A stretch of DNA of 64,000 bases from Ignavibacteria bacterium (GTDB taxonomy: Bacteria; Bacteroidota; Ignavibacteria; Tepidaquicellales; Tepidaquicellaceae): positions 62,001 through 126,000 of the forward strand of contig JAQTLX010000007.1 of the NCBI GenBank assembly GCA_028714695.1, in the 5' to 3' direction. Of this stretch, positions 9,903-18,435 are shown piece by piece. Made by a program: the position numbers and the translations under genes. Under the pieces are notes generated by a model that saw only the letters and a list, made by a program, of their open reading frames with translations, was not told where the DNA came from and did not search any database. Numbering within the stretch: the stretch's first letter is position 1; each line of letters starts with the position of its first letter.

Positions 9903-10481
9903 ATGAAACCCGTATTCTTTTCAAATCAGTTGTTGTTCAGAAAATGGCTTGAGAAAAATCATTCAAAGGAAAAAGAACTAATTGTCGGTTTTTATAAAGT
10001 CAGCACCGGCAAACCAAGCCTGACATGGTCTCAGTCTGTGGATGAAGCGCTCTGCTACGGATGGATAGACGGCGTGCGAAATTCAATAGACGAAGAAAGT
10101 TACAGCATACGCTTCACACCGAGAAATCCTAAAAGCAACTGGAGCCTCATTAATCTCAAAAAAGTCGAAGAACTGAAAAAGAAAGGTTTGATGCGCGCTC
10201 CGGGTCTTGAAGTCCATGGTAAACGCGTAAATAAATCAGCGGATTATTCTTATGAAATATCTCCTTTAAGCCTCACGGATGAATTCGGAAAACAATTCAG
10301 AAAAAATAAAAAAGCATGGGACTGGTTCTCTGCCATGCCGACTTCATACAGAAAAGTTACAGTCAAATGGGTAATGACAGCGAAACAGGAAACCACAAAA
10401 CAAAAACGCCTCGATGAACTTATTTCCGACAGCGCCGCGGGCATGAAAATAAAAGCAATGCGCTTCGGGGATAAGAAATAA
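9903..10481 (+). CDS. YdeI/OmpD-associated family protein
   Basis: This 192-aa soluble protein has the family signature around EALCYGWIDGVRNSIDE and RFTPRNPKSNWSLINLKKVE, followed by a basic C-terminal region (TAKQETTKQKRLDELI). This family is annotated from E. coli YdeI and from bacteriocin-protection reports. Biochemical function is not established. It lies 8 bp after surE and is likely the last gene of that unit. Confidence 0.8.
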   Translation: MKPVFFSNQLLFRKWLEKNHSKEKELIVGFYKVSTGKPSLTWSQSVDEALCYGWIDGVRNSIDEESYSIRFTPRNPKSNWSLINLKKVEELKKKGLMRAPGLEVHGKRVNKSADYSYEISPLSLTDEFGKQFRKNKKAWDWFSAMPTSYRKVTVKWVMTAKQETTKQKRLDELISDSAAGMKIKAMRFGDKK

Positions 10482-10609
10482 AAATCACAGCCTGCTTATC
10501 GTCATTAAACCATTGGAACGATAGAATTTTTTCTCTGTTATACTAATAAATGTATTAAACCGTGACATCCCCTGTCCGGGTTTTACAATAAAATAAGAAG
10601 GAGAAAAAA

Positions 10610-10915
10610 ATGAGATTCATCGCAACTGTCAGACTTCCTGTCGAACCTTTCAATTCACTTGTAATGGAAGGCAGCGCGGGAAAACTTATCGGAAAAATTC
10701 TTGAAGAGAATAAACCCGAACATGTATATTTCACTGAAACAAACGGCGAAAGGTCGTGCATTATGATAGTAAACGTAGATGATGCTTCGCAAATACCGGC
10801 AATATCGGAGCCCTGGTATCTCAGTTTTGAGGCTGATGTTGAATATCGCATCGCAATGACACCCGAAGATTTGATGAAATCAAATCTCGAAGCGCTCGGC
10901 AATAAGTGGAAATAA
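10610..10915 (+). CDS. Small hypothetical protein (101 aa), ferredoxin-like-fold style
   Basis: This short soluble protein begins MRFIATVRLPVEPFN, downstream of an AAGAAGGAGA ribosome-binding site at about 10595-10605. That is one of the few good Shine-Dalgarno matches in the window and fixes the start. The alternation of strands and helices (IATVRLP, GKLIGKILEENKPEHVYFTE, SCIMIVNVDDASQIP, WYLSFEADVEYRIAMTPEDL) suggests a small dimeric alpha/beta barrel-like fold of the DUF3303 kind. That is a guess from pattern only. No catalytic motif is apparent. Confidence 0.7.
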   Translation: MRFIATVRLPVEPFNSLVMEGSAGKLIGKILEENKPEHVYFTETNGERSCIMIVNVDDASQIPAISEPWYLSFEADVEYRIAMTPEDLMKSNLEALGNKWK

Positions 10916-11485
10916 TACCGGGTAATATAAATTTAAAAAATTAATTTATCCAAACAATAATTTAAAACAGATTAATCCGGTTACCAAGTTGAAAACCAGC
11001 CACGGATGGCTCCTGACTGATAACCGGAATTTATGTTTGACGCGAGTGCGTCTGACAAGAAAGATGCCGCCCCCACGGGGCTTTTCATTATTGTGTTGTA
11101 TTTCTACCAAGATATCGTCCCTACGGGACTTTAAAACTATTATAATAAAATTGAAAATAATTATTTCCGGTTACCAAGTTGAAAACCAGCCACGGATGGC
11201 TACTGACTGGTAACCGGAATTTATGTTTGACGCGGGAACTCCTTAAAAGAGAAAAAAATATTACGCTTTTTCAATAGCCCCCGCCTTCACCTGTCTGCTA
11301 CAGGCAGAGGCGGGGGAAAGAGAATAACAATCATCCTGCTTTAGCCGAATTTTTAAGTAAGGCACGGGAGCATAGTAACAAGGTAAAGATAAAACATTCT
11401 GTCTGTCGTCTTCAAATGAATATATTTTTAAAAAAAATTATTTTACGTAACTTTAATCCCAACAGCGTAAACTAATTTTATCGAT
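10916..11485. repeat. 570-bp intergenic repeat cluster
   Basis: No credible gene is present. Two copies of an about 70-bp unit start at 10978 and 11166. Each has arms CCGGTTACCA ... TAACCGG around a core with AGTTGAAAACCAGCCACGG. Between them lies a unit with the hairpin GCCCC-CAC-GGGGC-TTTT (11069-11085) and GTCCC-TAC-GGGAC. A CCCCCGCCT ... AGGCGGGGG hairpin sits at 11278-11316, and a GGGAGCATAGTAACAAG motif lies near 11370. The 148 bp from 11054 to 11201 recur at 15594-15740. Confidence 0.8.
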
Positions 11486-11995
11486 ATGAAAACCGAACTC
11501 CTGATAAACGAACTGAAGAAAAATAAAACTGTATTCAGCGGACTTCTCTCGGATATTCCCGAAGAATTAATTACATGGAGGCAAAGCCCCGATAAATGGT
11601 GCCTGCTTGAAATCGTCTGCCATCTATACGATGAAGAACGTGAAGACTTTCGCTCAAGAGTAAAGAACACGCTCGAAAATCCCGAAACGCTTAACAATAC
11701 AATCGACCCGCAGGGCTGGGTGACATCAAGAGAATATATGGAGAAAGATTATGGCACGATGCTGAAAATGTTTCTTGAAGAAAGAGATAACTCGATTGAA
11801 TGGCTTCTCGGACTCAAAGACCCGAAATGGACAAATGAACTCAATCATCCGAAACGCGGTCCCATATCGGCAAAAAAATTCTTCGTTAACTGGCTCGCGC
11901 ACGACTATCTTCACATCCGCCAGATTCTCAAACTCAAATACGATTATCTGAAATTCTCAACAGGTGAAACCCTCGACTACGCAGGTGATTGGTGA
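11486..11995 (+). CDS. DinB-like four-helix-bundle protein
   Basis: This 169-aa protein matches the DinB/YfiT-like metal-binding four-helix bundle superfamily. The putative metal-ligand His residues are seen in VCHLYDEEREDF (His46) and in the C-terminal LAHDYLHIRQ. The WRQSPDKWCLLEIV segment is typical of DinB_2 proteins. Members are often thiol transferases or of unknown role, so the substrate is not predictable. The gene is flanked on both sides by repeat-rich spacers and marks the edge of the accessory region. Confidence 0.8.
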   Translation: MKTELLINELKKNKTVFSGLLSDIPEELITWRQSPDKWCLLEIVCHLYDEEREDFRSRVKNTLENPETLNNTIDPQGWVTSREYMEKDYGTMLKMFLEERDNSIEWLLGLKDPKWTNELNHPKRGPISAKKFFVNWLAHDYLHIRQILKLKYDYLKFSTGETLDYAGDW

Positions 11996-12733
11996 AAAAT
12001 CTAGACTATCTCCATTTGTTATTCTCGCGCAGGCGGGAATCAAATTCAAAACAAATTGTAAAATGTTTTTATTTTCCTTCGCTATGAATCCCTTACGTCT
12101 TAACGCCGTCAAATATCCGCCCGGGCGGAGGTATGACAAGATAAAAAATTCAGATTGCATTTTATTTGTTAGGGCAGGAGCGTAGTAACAAGAGAAAAGA
12201 ATATACAATGAACCCCCGGTATCAAATGGTGTCACAAATGACACCTTTTCGGTGTCATTTTCCGGAGTCGATATTGAAAAAACAATCGTTTATGTCAAAG
12301 AACAATGGGAAATTCTTAAAAAGGTCTCATTAACACCGTTAAATGAGGCTAAATTCTTGATTATTCAATAACTTAAAAATGACACCCGGGGTGTCATTTT
12401 GGGTATCATTTTCAATACACAGGGATTGCAAAATGCCGCATCATAGATATTATAAAATTCCGTATTCCTATATTCGTTTTTTGAGATAATCATTTTGATA
12501 AAAAATAATCATAGCAAATATAAAAAATATTTTAATAAGTTCGTCAATAAATGACCACAGGTATATTTAAAGGACTGATAATGATAGAGATACGCGCGGG
12601 TGGAAACGTGTTGCGAATGACTTTTTCAATATATGTATTAAGAATATCTGAAGCGCAAAAGGAATACACTAATTATATTTTGTTATTTATTAATTATTAT
12701 TAACTTTATACAAAAGAATCCCTATGGCAGCCC
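11996..12733. repeat. 738-bp intergenic region with palindromic repeat element A
   Basis: No gene is supported. Contents in order: a fragment of a CTCGCGCAGGCGGGAAT-type repeat (about 12014-12030); the perfect palindrome TCCGCCCGGGCGGA (12116-12129); a TTGTTAG ... TAACAAG motif (about 12166-12191); and element A (12216-12412). Element A has two perfect hairpins, AAATGACACC-TTTTC-GGTGTCATTT (12236-12260) and AAAATGACACC-CGG-GGTGTCATTTT (12376-12400). AT-rich sequence follows, which may hold the promoter of the next gene. Element A is related to element B at 57951-58145 on the opposite strand. Confidence 0.75.
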
Positions 12734-13270
12734 ATGAATTCAATTAATAAAATTTTCACAACCTGTCTGTGCCTGTTTGCTGTATTCTCATTTCTGCAAT
12801 GCAGCGTCAAACCAACTTCGAAATGCGGTCCGATAAAGATTCAATTGTTATTGGAAGACCTACTGAAAAAAGAAGAATATTTTCCGGTATATAAAATATG
12901 GACTGTTAATTTTGATCCTAAAAGTAAAACTCCACCGGACAGTACAAAATACTTTGGTTATTTGATTTCCCGCAATTTGAAAATACCCGATAAAGAATTT
13001 TATTTGCATTGGGATAAAGAATTAGAGCCAACTTATCCGGACTCCGTAAAATTGAAAGTAATAAAAGACTATCCTGAAATGGATGCTATTGCCTTTACGG
13101 TAAATATTTCAGTATTAGAAGTAAATGTGGATTCAACAAAGATGAAGGTCGGGCTAGATTATGGATTAGGAAGAAAAATTTGGGATAGTGGTATTTTTAA
13201 CTATTTATTTGATGAACATAATTGCAAATGGGTTGTCTTGGATTCCACCATAATTTTTTCAAAATATTGA
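12734..13270 (+). CDS. Unknown small exported protein, possible lipoprotein (paralogue 1)
   Basis: This 178-aa protein begins with a hydrophobic signal (residues 7-22) ending in FLQCSVKP. A Cys at 23 could be lipidated, although Gln at -1 is unusual for a lipobox. The mature part contains KPTSKCGPIKIQLLLEDL, YLISRNLKIPDKEFYLHWDK and a C-terminal NCKWVVLDS. It is clearly paralogous to the next gene. No domain or enzymatic motif is recognised. It opens a run of very AT-rich secreted-protein genes. Confidence 0.7.
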   Translation: MNSINKIFTTCLCLFAVFSFLQCSVKPTSKCGPIKIQLLLEDLLKKEEYFPVYKIWTVNFDPKSKTPPDSTKYFGYLISRNLKIPDKEFYLHWDKELEPTYPDSVKLKVIKDYPEMDAIAFTVNISVLEVNVDSTKMKVGLDYGLGRKIWDSGIFNYLFDEHNCKWVVLDSTIIFSKY

Positions 13271-13352
13271 TATTATCTAATGTCAATTGAGTATTTCAAC
13301 GCCGTTCCTCACAGAATGCATGACAGAAACAATCAAAACCGGAATAATCGCA

Positions 13353-13397
13353 GTCAGGAGGAAACTTCCCGAAGTCTCGGGACAGGCTCTGACGGGC
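13353..13397 (+). repeat. GTCAGGAGG palindromic repeat (copy 1)
   Basis: Outer arms are GTCAGGAGGAAAC and CTCTGACGGGC, enclosing a core with its own inverted repeat (TTCCCGAAGTCTCGGGACAGG). It lies just upstream of the paralogue-2 start and is read through in the same frame. Confidence 0.75.
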
Positions 13398-13424
13398 AAT
13401 AAAAACGAAAAAGAGTATTCAATA

Positions 13425-13958
13425 ATGAAGACAATTAAAATATTATTCAACATATGTATATGCCTTTTCATTGTATTATCATTCTTACAATGCAGCGTCA
13501 AACCAACTTCGAAATGCGGTCCGGTAAAAATCCAATTACTGTTGGAAGATCTCTTTAAAAAGGATACTTATTTTTATGCATGTAAAGTGAAGATTTTAAA
13601 TTTAAACCATAAAATACCTACTCCGCCGGATAGTTCCAAGTATTTTTGCTATTTGATTTCCCGGGATTTAAAAATACCGGACAAAGAATTCTATTTACAC
13701 TGGGATAAGGAATTAGCTCCGACTTACCCGGACTCCATAAAATTAAAGGTAATAAAAGATATTTCGGAAATGCATGCCTGTACATTTGAAGTTGGGATTT
13801 CCATGATAGAAGTTAATGAAGATACGACAAAGGTTAAGGTAGAGTTAGGCTATGGATTCGGCAAAACTTCTTGGCGTGAATGCACTTTTACATATTTATT
13901 TAATGATACAAATTGTAAATGGGTAGCATTGGATTCTTCTATTACATTTCAATATTGA
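13425..13958 (+). CDS. Unknown small exported protein, possible lipoprotein (paralogue 2)
   Basis: This 177-aa protein is paralogous to the gene at 12734. It shares LQCSVKPTSKCGP, YLISRDLKIPDKEFYLHWDKEL and the C-terminal NCKWVALDS, with more divergence in the middle. I start it at the ATG at 13425 because a signal peptide (MKTIKILFNICICLFIVL) begins there. The frame stays open upstream to 13287, through a palindromic repeat, and that extension would bury the signal sequence. Function is unknown. The pair looks like an old tandem duplication. Confidence 0.7.
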   Translation: MKTIKILFNICICLFIVLSFLQCSVKPTSKCGPVKIQLLLEDLFKKDTYFYACKVKILNLNHKIPTPPDSSKYFCYLISRDLKIPDKEFYLHWDKELAPTYPDSIKLKVIKDISEMHACTFEVGISMIEVNEDTTKVKVELGYGFGKTSWRECTFTYLFNDTNCKWVALDSSITFQY

Positions 13959-14011
13959 TAAAATTACAAATATCAAAATTATGTATATAAAACGAGAACA
14001 AACTGTCATAA

Positions 14012-14833
14012 ATGAAACCATATAATTATATAATATTTATTCTGTTGTTATTTTTAATGACCGGTTTAATTTATTCACAGGATATCGATAGGACCAAGTA
14101 TAAATTAATTTGTCCGATAAGTTACAATCTGGATTCAAATATGATATTTATTGAAAAGGATTCAATAATGTTTGAAGGATACATTGTATTTCATAATGTT
14201 GATTCGAAATTAGTATATAAACGTAATGAGAAAAATTATGTTGACTTTAATTTTTACTTCGTGAAAGATTTGGATGATTTTGAAAATTCAAAACACAGAT
14301 ATTACTATTCATCTGAATATTACTGGTACATAATAGGTAATTATCCTTCTGATGAACCTGTTATCTTTAGTGTTAAAATAAACGGAAAAGATTCAATTAT
14401 TGATTCATCCCGGGAACTGGCAGCGAGTATCGCTTTCTTTTACTCTAAGGAATTTCAAAGTTTTAAAAAATTATATTTTAAATACTACGGGTCTACAGAT
14501 AAAGAGAGTGTCTCAGATGTATTTCTAAAAAAGCCAATATTAACTCAAATATTTGATAATCCGAAAATTCATTTTATGAATTACGGGAATCGTGATTCAA
14601 CAGGGTATTTCATATTCAAATGTTCTTTCCCGGCTTCGGTTTTAAAATTCAAATCATATTATGTTATCGGGAAAGATGAAAACGATGAATTAATTAAAGT
14701 GTATCCCGGGTACATTCGAACATTAATGCCTATCGGTCCTTTGCTGTATTTAAAGTATGACGAGAAAGAACTGACTGAAAATGGATTTAAAAAATCAAAA
14801 TGGTATCCTGATTATATTTTCAATAAAAAGTAA
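14012..14833 (+). CDS. Unknown 273-aa secreted protein (duplicate copy 1)
   Basis: The N-terminal signal peptide is MKPYNYIIFILLLFLMTGLIYSQ, with predicted cleavage after YSQ. The mature protein is Tyr/Lys/Asp-rich and predicted mainly beta. It has no recognisable domain. From residue 24 (DIDRTKYK) to the end it is identical in protein sequence to the gene at 17541-18362. Nucleotide identity continues past the stop through the next palindromic repeat. The 5' about 95 bp differ at a handful of sites, which suggests recent duplication or gene conversion. Confidence 0.7.
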   Translation: MKPYNYIIFILLLFLMTGLIYSQDIDRTKYKLICPISYNLDSNMIFIEKDSIMFEGYIVFHNVDSKLVYKRNEKNYVDFNFYFVKDLDDFENSKHRYYYSSEYYWYIIGNYPSDEPVIFSVKINGKDSIIDSSRELAASIAFFYSKEFQSFKKLYFKYYGSTDKESVSDVFLKKPILTQIFDNPKIHFMNYGNRDSTGYFIFKCSFPASVLKFKSYYVIGKDENDELIKVYPGYIRTLMPIGPLLYLKYDEKELTENGFKKSKWYPDYIFNKK

Positions 14834-14842
14834 ATGATTGCC

Positions 14843-14906
14843 GTCAGGAGGAAACCCACCCTCGCCACGGCGAGCCTTCGGCATGGCGGGCAGGTTCCTG
14901 ACGGGC
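14843..14906 (+). repeat. GTCAGGAGG palindromic repeat with inserted GC-rich core (copy 2)
   Basis: Outer arms are GTCAGGAGGAAAC and CCTGACGGGC. The core contains CTCGCCACGGCGAG and GGCATGGCGGGCAGG. It is identical to the copy at 18372-18435 and almost identical to that at 43923-43985. Confidence 0.8.
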
Positions 14907-14936
14907 GGAAAAGAAAAAAATCAAATATGAAGAACG

Positions 14937-15404
14937 ATGATTAAAATAAATAAACGACTGATTTCAGTTGGGATTATTTTATCGATTACTTTAATTGTTT
15001 TGTTATCTTCCTGTACAGGCAATCCTAACTTATCAAGCAAGGACGGATATTATTATATAAATCGAATTGATTCAGTTTTTTTCGTTGACTACAACTCAAT
15101 ATTTCTGTCTAATAGTGACAATAAAAAAATCTGGTTATTGTCCAAAAAATTATTAAATAGAGATACTATTTTTAATTCGCTTGAGAAATATGAACAATTA
15201 AATGAGGATGCTGTGATCAAACTGGATTTAGTAAAAAATGATACACTGAAAATAATGAAATCCACTTATCGCTTTAAAGATACACATGATCGATTTGTAT
15301 ATGACTTTTCTGATAACTCAATTGCGTGGGACACTGATACAATAAAACATGTTGTTTACTTTTCCCCTCAGGTATTGGATGTATATATCTTAAAGCAAAA
15401 ATGA
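14937..15404 (+). CDS. Unknown small lipoprotein
   Basis: This 155-aa protein has a signal sequence and a convincing lipobox, LLSSC (Cys at about residue 26), followed by TGNPNLSSKDG. The C-terminal pattern (WDTDTIKHVVYFSPQVLDVYILK) resembles the end of the lipoprotein at 17082 (WDSGKIMVKVYFSKDLKGRYVLK). The two are probably distant paralogues occupying equivalent places beside the two copies of the 273-aa gene. Function is unknown. Confidence 0.68.
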   Translation: MIKINKRLISVGIILSITLIVLLSSCTGNPNLSSKDGYYYINRIDSVFFVDYNSIFLSNSDNKKIWLLSKKLLNRDTIFNSLEKYEQLNEDAVIKLDLVKNDTLKIMKSTYRFKDTHDRFVYDFSDNSIAWDTDTIKHVVYFSPQVLDVYILKQK

Positions 15405-15810
15405 GGTTGTACTAAAATTTATACATAATCGTGATGGAAACCGGGTGGAAATTAAATAAGAAAAAATAATCTCAAATGAAAATGCGAATTGTAATTTTAT
15501 AAATGTAAATAATTATTTCCGGTTGCCACGCAGGAGCCCCGATACTCGGGGCAGGCAGTGGTGACCCTTTTGTGTTAGATATGGGAGCGACTAACAAGAA
15601 AGATGCCGCCCCCACGGGGCTTTTTCATTATTGTGTTATATTTCTACAAAGATATCGTCCCTACGGGACTTTAAAACCATTATAATAAAATTGTAAATAA
15701 TTATTTCCGGTTACCAAGTTGAAAACCAGTATTGGATGGCTCCTGCGTGGTGACCCAATATATGATAGGCACTGGAGCGTTGTAACAAGAAAAGTAAAAT
15801 CAAGTTTGAT
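15405..15810. repeat. 406-bp intergenic repeat cluster
   Basis: No gene is supported. A 46-bp palindromic element at 15521-15566 has arms GGTTGCCA/TGGTGACC around the core GGAGCCCCGATACTCGGGGC. A TGTTAG ... CTAACA hairpin (about 15573-15597) follows, then the second copy of the 148-bp repeat (15594-15740), including GCCCC-CAC-GGGGC-TTTTT (15608-15625), which could act as a Rho-independent terminator. A degenerate GGAGCGTTGTAACAAG motif lies near 15775. Confidence 0.78.
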
Positions 15811-16962
15811 ATGAAATCAAAAAAGTTAGTTTTGTTATTTTTTGCAGTATCGATATTTATTAGCGAAAGTTCCTTTTCTCAAGGATGGATAGATAATAAT
15901 ATTACCGGGTATTTTAAAGATTATTACGTTAAAGATCATTGTTTTTCAAATGATGTATTGTGGGCTATCACAGAAACAACGGAACACTATATCGTTGAAG
16001 TTGTCAAATGCGATAACGGATTGATGACGAGATATTATATAAATCATATTAATAATGGCAAATTAGAGCATTTCCTGAGAGAAACTAAATTTAGTGATAT
16101 CGGAAAAGACTGCTTTTTTACTCCTTCGTTAATAAAATGTACAAAAGAAAAGGTCTGGTTAATTGATGAGAGGGATATGATAATCGCAATGATTCAAAAC
16201 GATTCTATTTGGTTTGATAAATGTAATTTCACCGAACAGAAGAAAATCGGGAATTTATACTATACAGTTGATTCTAATAATTTATATTTATTAAATAGGT
16301 ATGACATGGACAGAAATCGTTTTACAAGTAATGGTCATAAATTGTTTAGTTTTGGCGATGAGAAAAAAATCATACAACGTGAAATGACTTTGAAAATTGA
16401 TTCGATTTATGCTGTCACTGATTTTTTCATCAATTGCGACAGGAAAGTATTTCTGGTTTCAAACATGAACGAAAAAATCTATTGCAATTTTTACATTATC
16501 GGAAAAAATGATTCGTTATTGAAAATTATTGGACCATTTGTAAACGAGTTTCTTTGTACGTATTTCTTAGATAATAAAACAATTTATCTTATTATCGAGA
16601 ACGATAACGATCATCTGAGTAATTTTGTGGCTATAGATTCAAACTTGAATTATTTTATATATGATATTCCAAAAATAAATTCCAGAAAATTTGAAGGATG
16701 TAGTTCCTTTGTTGTTTTTAATAACGCTGCATATATTGCTGATGCAAACGGGTTTTATAAATACGAATACCTGAATGGACAAATAGCAACTATAAAACAA
16801 AAGCCGGAGGGCGGCAAAGAAAGTGATTTTTTCGAGAATTCAATTAGAAAACTGAAAATAAAGGATGGAATTATTTATGGCGTCTATTCAGGGTATATAG
16901 ATTTCATGAGATGTCCGTATATAAGTTCACCCGGTATATATTTGTATAAACCGGAGAAGTAA
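15811..16962 (+). CDS. Unknown 383-aa secreted protein, beta-propeller-like
   Basis: The signal peptide MKSKKLVLLFFAVSIFISESSFSQ ends in the SFSQ cleavage context common in this genome. The mature protein repeats short strands of the type VWLIDER, NLYLLNRY, KVFLVSN, TIYLIIEND and AAYIADANGFYKYE, a pattern suggestive of a beta-propeller. No catalytic motif and no T9SS sorting domain are present. It sits between repeat clusters in the accessory region. Function is unknown. Confidence 0.65.
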   Translation: MKSKKLVLLFFAVSIFISESSFSQGWIDNNITGYFKDYYVKDHCFSNDVLWAITETTEHYIVEVVKCDNGLMTRYYINHINNGKLEHFLRETKFSDIGKDCFFTPSLIKCTKEKVWLIDERDMIIAMIQNDSIWFDKCNFTEQKKIGNLYYTVDSNNLYLLNRYDMDRNRFTSNGHKLFSFGDEKKIIQREMTLKIDSIYAVTDFFINCDRKVFLVSNMNEKIYCNFYIIGKNDSLLKIIGPFVNEFLCTYFLDNKTIYLIIENDNDHLSNFVAIDSNLNYFIYDIPKINSRKFEGCSSFVVFNNAAYIADANGFYKYEYLNGQIATIKQKPEGGKESDFFENSIRKLKIKDGIIYGVYSGYIDFMRCPYISSPGIYLYKPEK

Positions 16963-17021
16963 ATGAATTTTCAATTAACTTTTGGCTGTTACTCAGAACG
17001 GCATAATTAAAACGATCGGCC

Positions 17022-17045
17022 GTTAGGAGGAAACTTCTGACGGGC
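17022..17045 (+). repeat. GTTAGGAGG palindromic repeat (degenerate copy)
   Basis: A core-less copy with arms GTTAGGAGGAAAC/TTCTGACGGGC, followed directly by AAGGAGGTG and an ATG at 17058. Confidence 0.65.
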
Positions 17046-17081
17046 ACAAGGAGGTGCGTGATGGTCAATAATAATTTTAAT

Positions 17082-17537
17082 ATGAAATATAAAATTATGA
17101 TATTTGGTTTATTGACGTTGTTCGTTATTTGTTTGGCAGGGTGTTCCGCGAGCCATAATGATGGTGTAACGGATTTAAGGCTTTTTATGCTCGATTCAAA
17201 TGAATTTAAAGAATATAACTTTTTGTGGTTTCCAAATACATATACAGATTCGGATACCAGTGGCTATCGTGTATTAACTGAAAAAATTTCTGACGATAGT
17301 ATTGACAAAAGTAAATATGAACCAATAAAAGAGGGTGAGACATACAGGCTAAAGTTATTTACTGTAGATTGGTTAGTAAGCGCAAGCATGCTTCGTTGGG
17401 GATCGTTAGGAGATTACGGAGCATTTGTTTTAGAACCAGATGTGTTATTTTGGGATAGCGGAAAAATAATGGTGAAAGTTTATTTTTCCAAAGATTTAAA
17501 AGGCAGGTATGTTCTGAAAGGAAAAAGAAAACAATAA
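17082..17537 (+). CDS. Unknown small lipoprotein
   Basis: This protein has about 151 aa from the chosen ATG (MKYKIMIFGLLTLF). A perfect lipobox LAGC is followed by SASHNDG. An in-frame ATG at 17058 behind AAGGAGGTG would add eight residues before the signal sequence and is possible. Its C-terminus resembles that of the lipoprotein at 14937. The next gene starts 3 bp after the stop, so the two are co-transcribed. No domain is recognised. Confidence 0.68.
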   Translation: MKYKIMIFGLLTLFVICLAGCSASHNDGVTDLRLFMLDSNEFKEYNFLWFPNTYTDSDTSGYRVLTEKISDDSIDKSKYEPIKEGETYRLKLFTVDWLVSASMLRWGSLGDYGAFVLEPDVLFWDSGKIMVKVYFSKDLKGRYVLKGKRKQ

Positions 17538-17540
17538 CAA

Positions 17541-18362
17541 ATGAAATCTTATAATTTTATAATATTTATTCTGTTGTTATTTTTAACGACCGGTTTAATT
17601 TATTCACAGGATATCGATAGGACCAAATACAAATTAATTTGTCCGATAAGTTACAATCTGGATTCAAATATGATATTTATTGAAAAGGATTCAATAATGT
17701 TTGAAGGATACATTGTATTTCATAATGTTGATTCGAAATTAGTATATAAACGTAATGAGAAAAATTATGTTGACTTTAATTTTTACTTCGTGAAAGATTT
17801 GGATGATTTTGAAAATTCAAAACACAGATATTACTATTCATCTGAATATTACTGGTACATAATAGGTAATTATCCTTCTGATGAACCTGTTATCTTTAGT
17901 GTTAAAATAAACGGAAAAGATTCAATTATTGATTCATCCCGGGAACTGGCAGCGAGTATCGCTTTCTTTTACTCTAAGGAATTTCAAAGTTTTAAAAAAT
18001 TATATTTTAAATACTACGGGTCTACAGATAAAGAGAGTGTCTCAGATGTATTTCTAAAAAAGCCAATATTAACTCAAATATTTGATAATCCGAAAATTCA
18101 TTTTATGAATTACGGGAATCGTGATTCAACAGGGTATTTCATATTCAAATGTTCTTTCCCGGCTTCGGTTTTAAAATTCAAATCATATTATGTTATCGGG
18201 AAAGATGAAAACGATGAATTAATTAAAGTGTATCCCGGGTACATTCGAACATTAATGCCTATCGGTCCTTTGCTGTATTTAAAGTATGACGAGAAAGAAC
18301 TGACTGAAAATGGATTTAAAAAATCAAAATGGTATCCTGATTATATTTTCAATAAAAAGTAA
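17541..18362 (+). CDS. Unknown 273-aa secreted protein (duplicate copy 2)
   Basis: This near-identical copy of the gene at 14012 differs only in the first about 23 residues (MKSYNFIIFILLLFLTTG versus MKPYNYIIFILLLFLMTG). The shared block runs past the stop into the palindromic repeat at 18372-18435 and ends abruptly soon after it. The mature part has no known domain. It starts 3 bp after the preceding lipoprotein gene. Confidence 0.7.
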   Translation: MKSYNFIIFILLLFLTTGLIYSQDIDRTKYKLICPISYNLDSNMIFIEKDSIMFEGYIVFHNVDSKLVYKRNEKNYVDFNFYFVKDLDDFENSKHRYYYSSEYYWYIIGNYPSDEPVIFSVKINGKDSIIDSSRELAASIAFFYSKEFQSFKKLYFKYYGSTDKESVSDVFLKKPILTQIFDNPKIHFMNYGNRDSTGYFIFKCSFPASVLKFKSYYVIGKDENDELIKVYPGYIRTLMPIGPLLYLKYDEKELTENGFKKSKWYPDYIFNKK

Positions 18363-18371
18363 ATGATTGCC

Positions 18372-18435
18372 GTCAGGAGGAAACCCACCCTCGCCACGGC
18401 GAGCCTTCGGCATGGCGGGCAGGTTCCTGACGGGC
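18372..18435 (+). repeat. GTCAGGAGG palindromic repeat with inserted GC-rich core (copy 3)
   Basis: Identical to 14843-14906 and part of the duplicated block. The reading frame of the following gene is open through it. Confidence 0.8.

Noticed and set aside
10555-10902. 115-aa minus-strand ORF opposite the 101-aa small protein
   Set aside because: The plus-strand gene has a good ribosome-binding site and protein-like composition; the minus frame does not.
13287-13424. N-terminal extension of the possible-lipoprotein gene at 13425
   Set aside because: It would translate a palindromic repeat and place 46 residues before the signal peptide. The downstream ATG is preferred.
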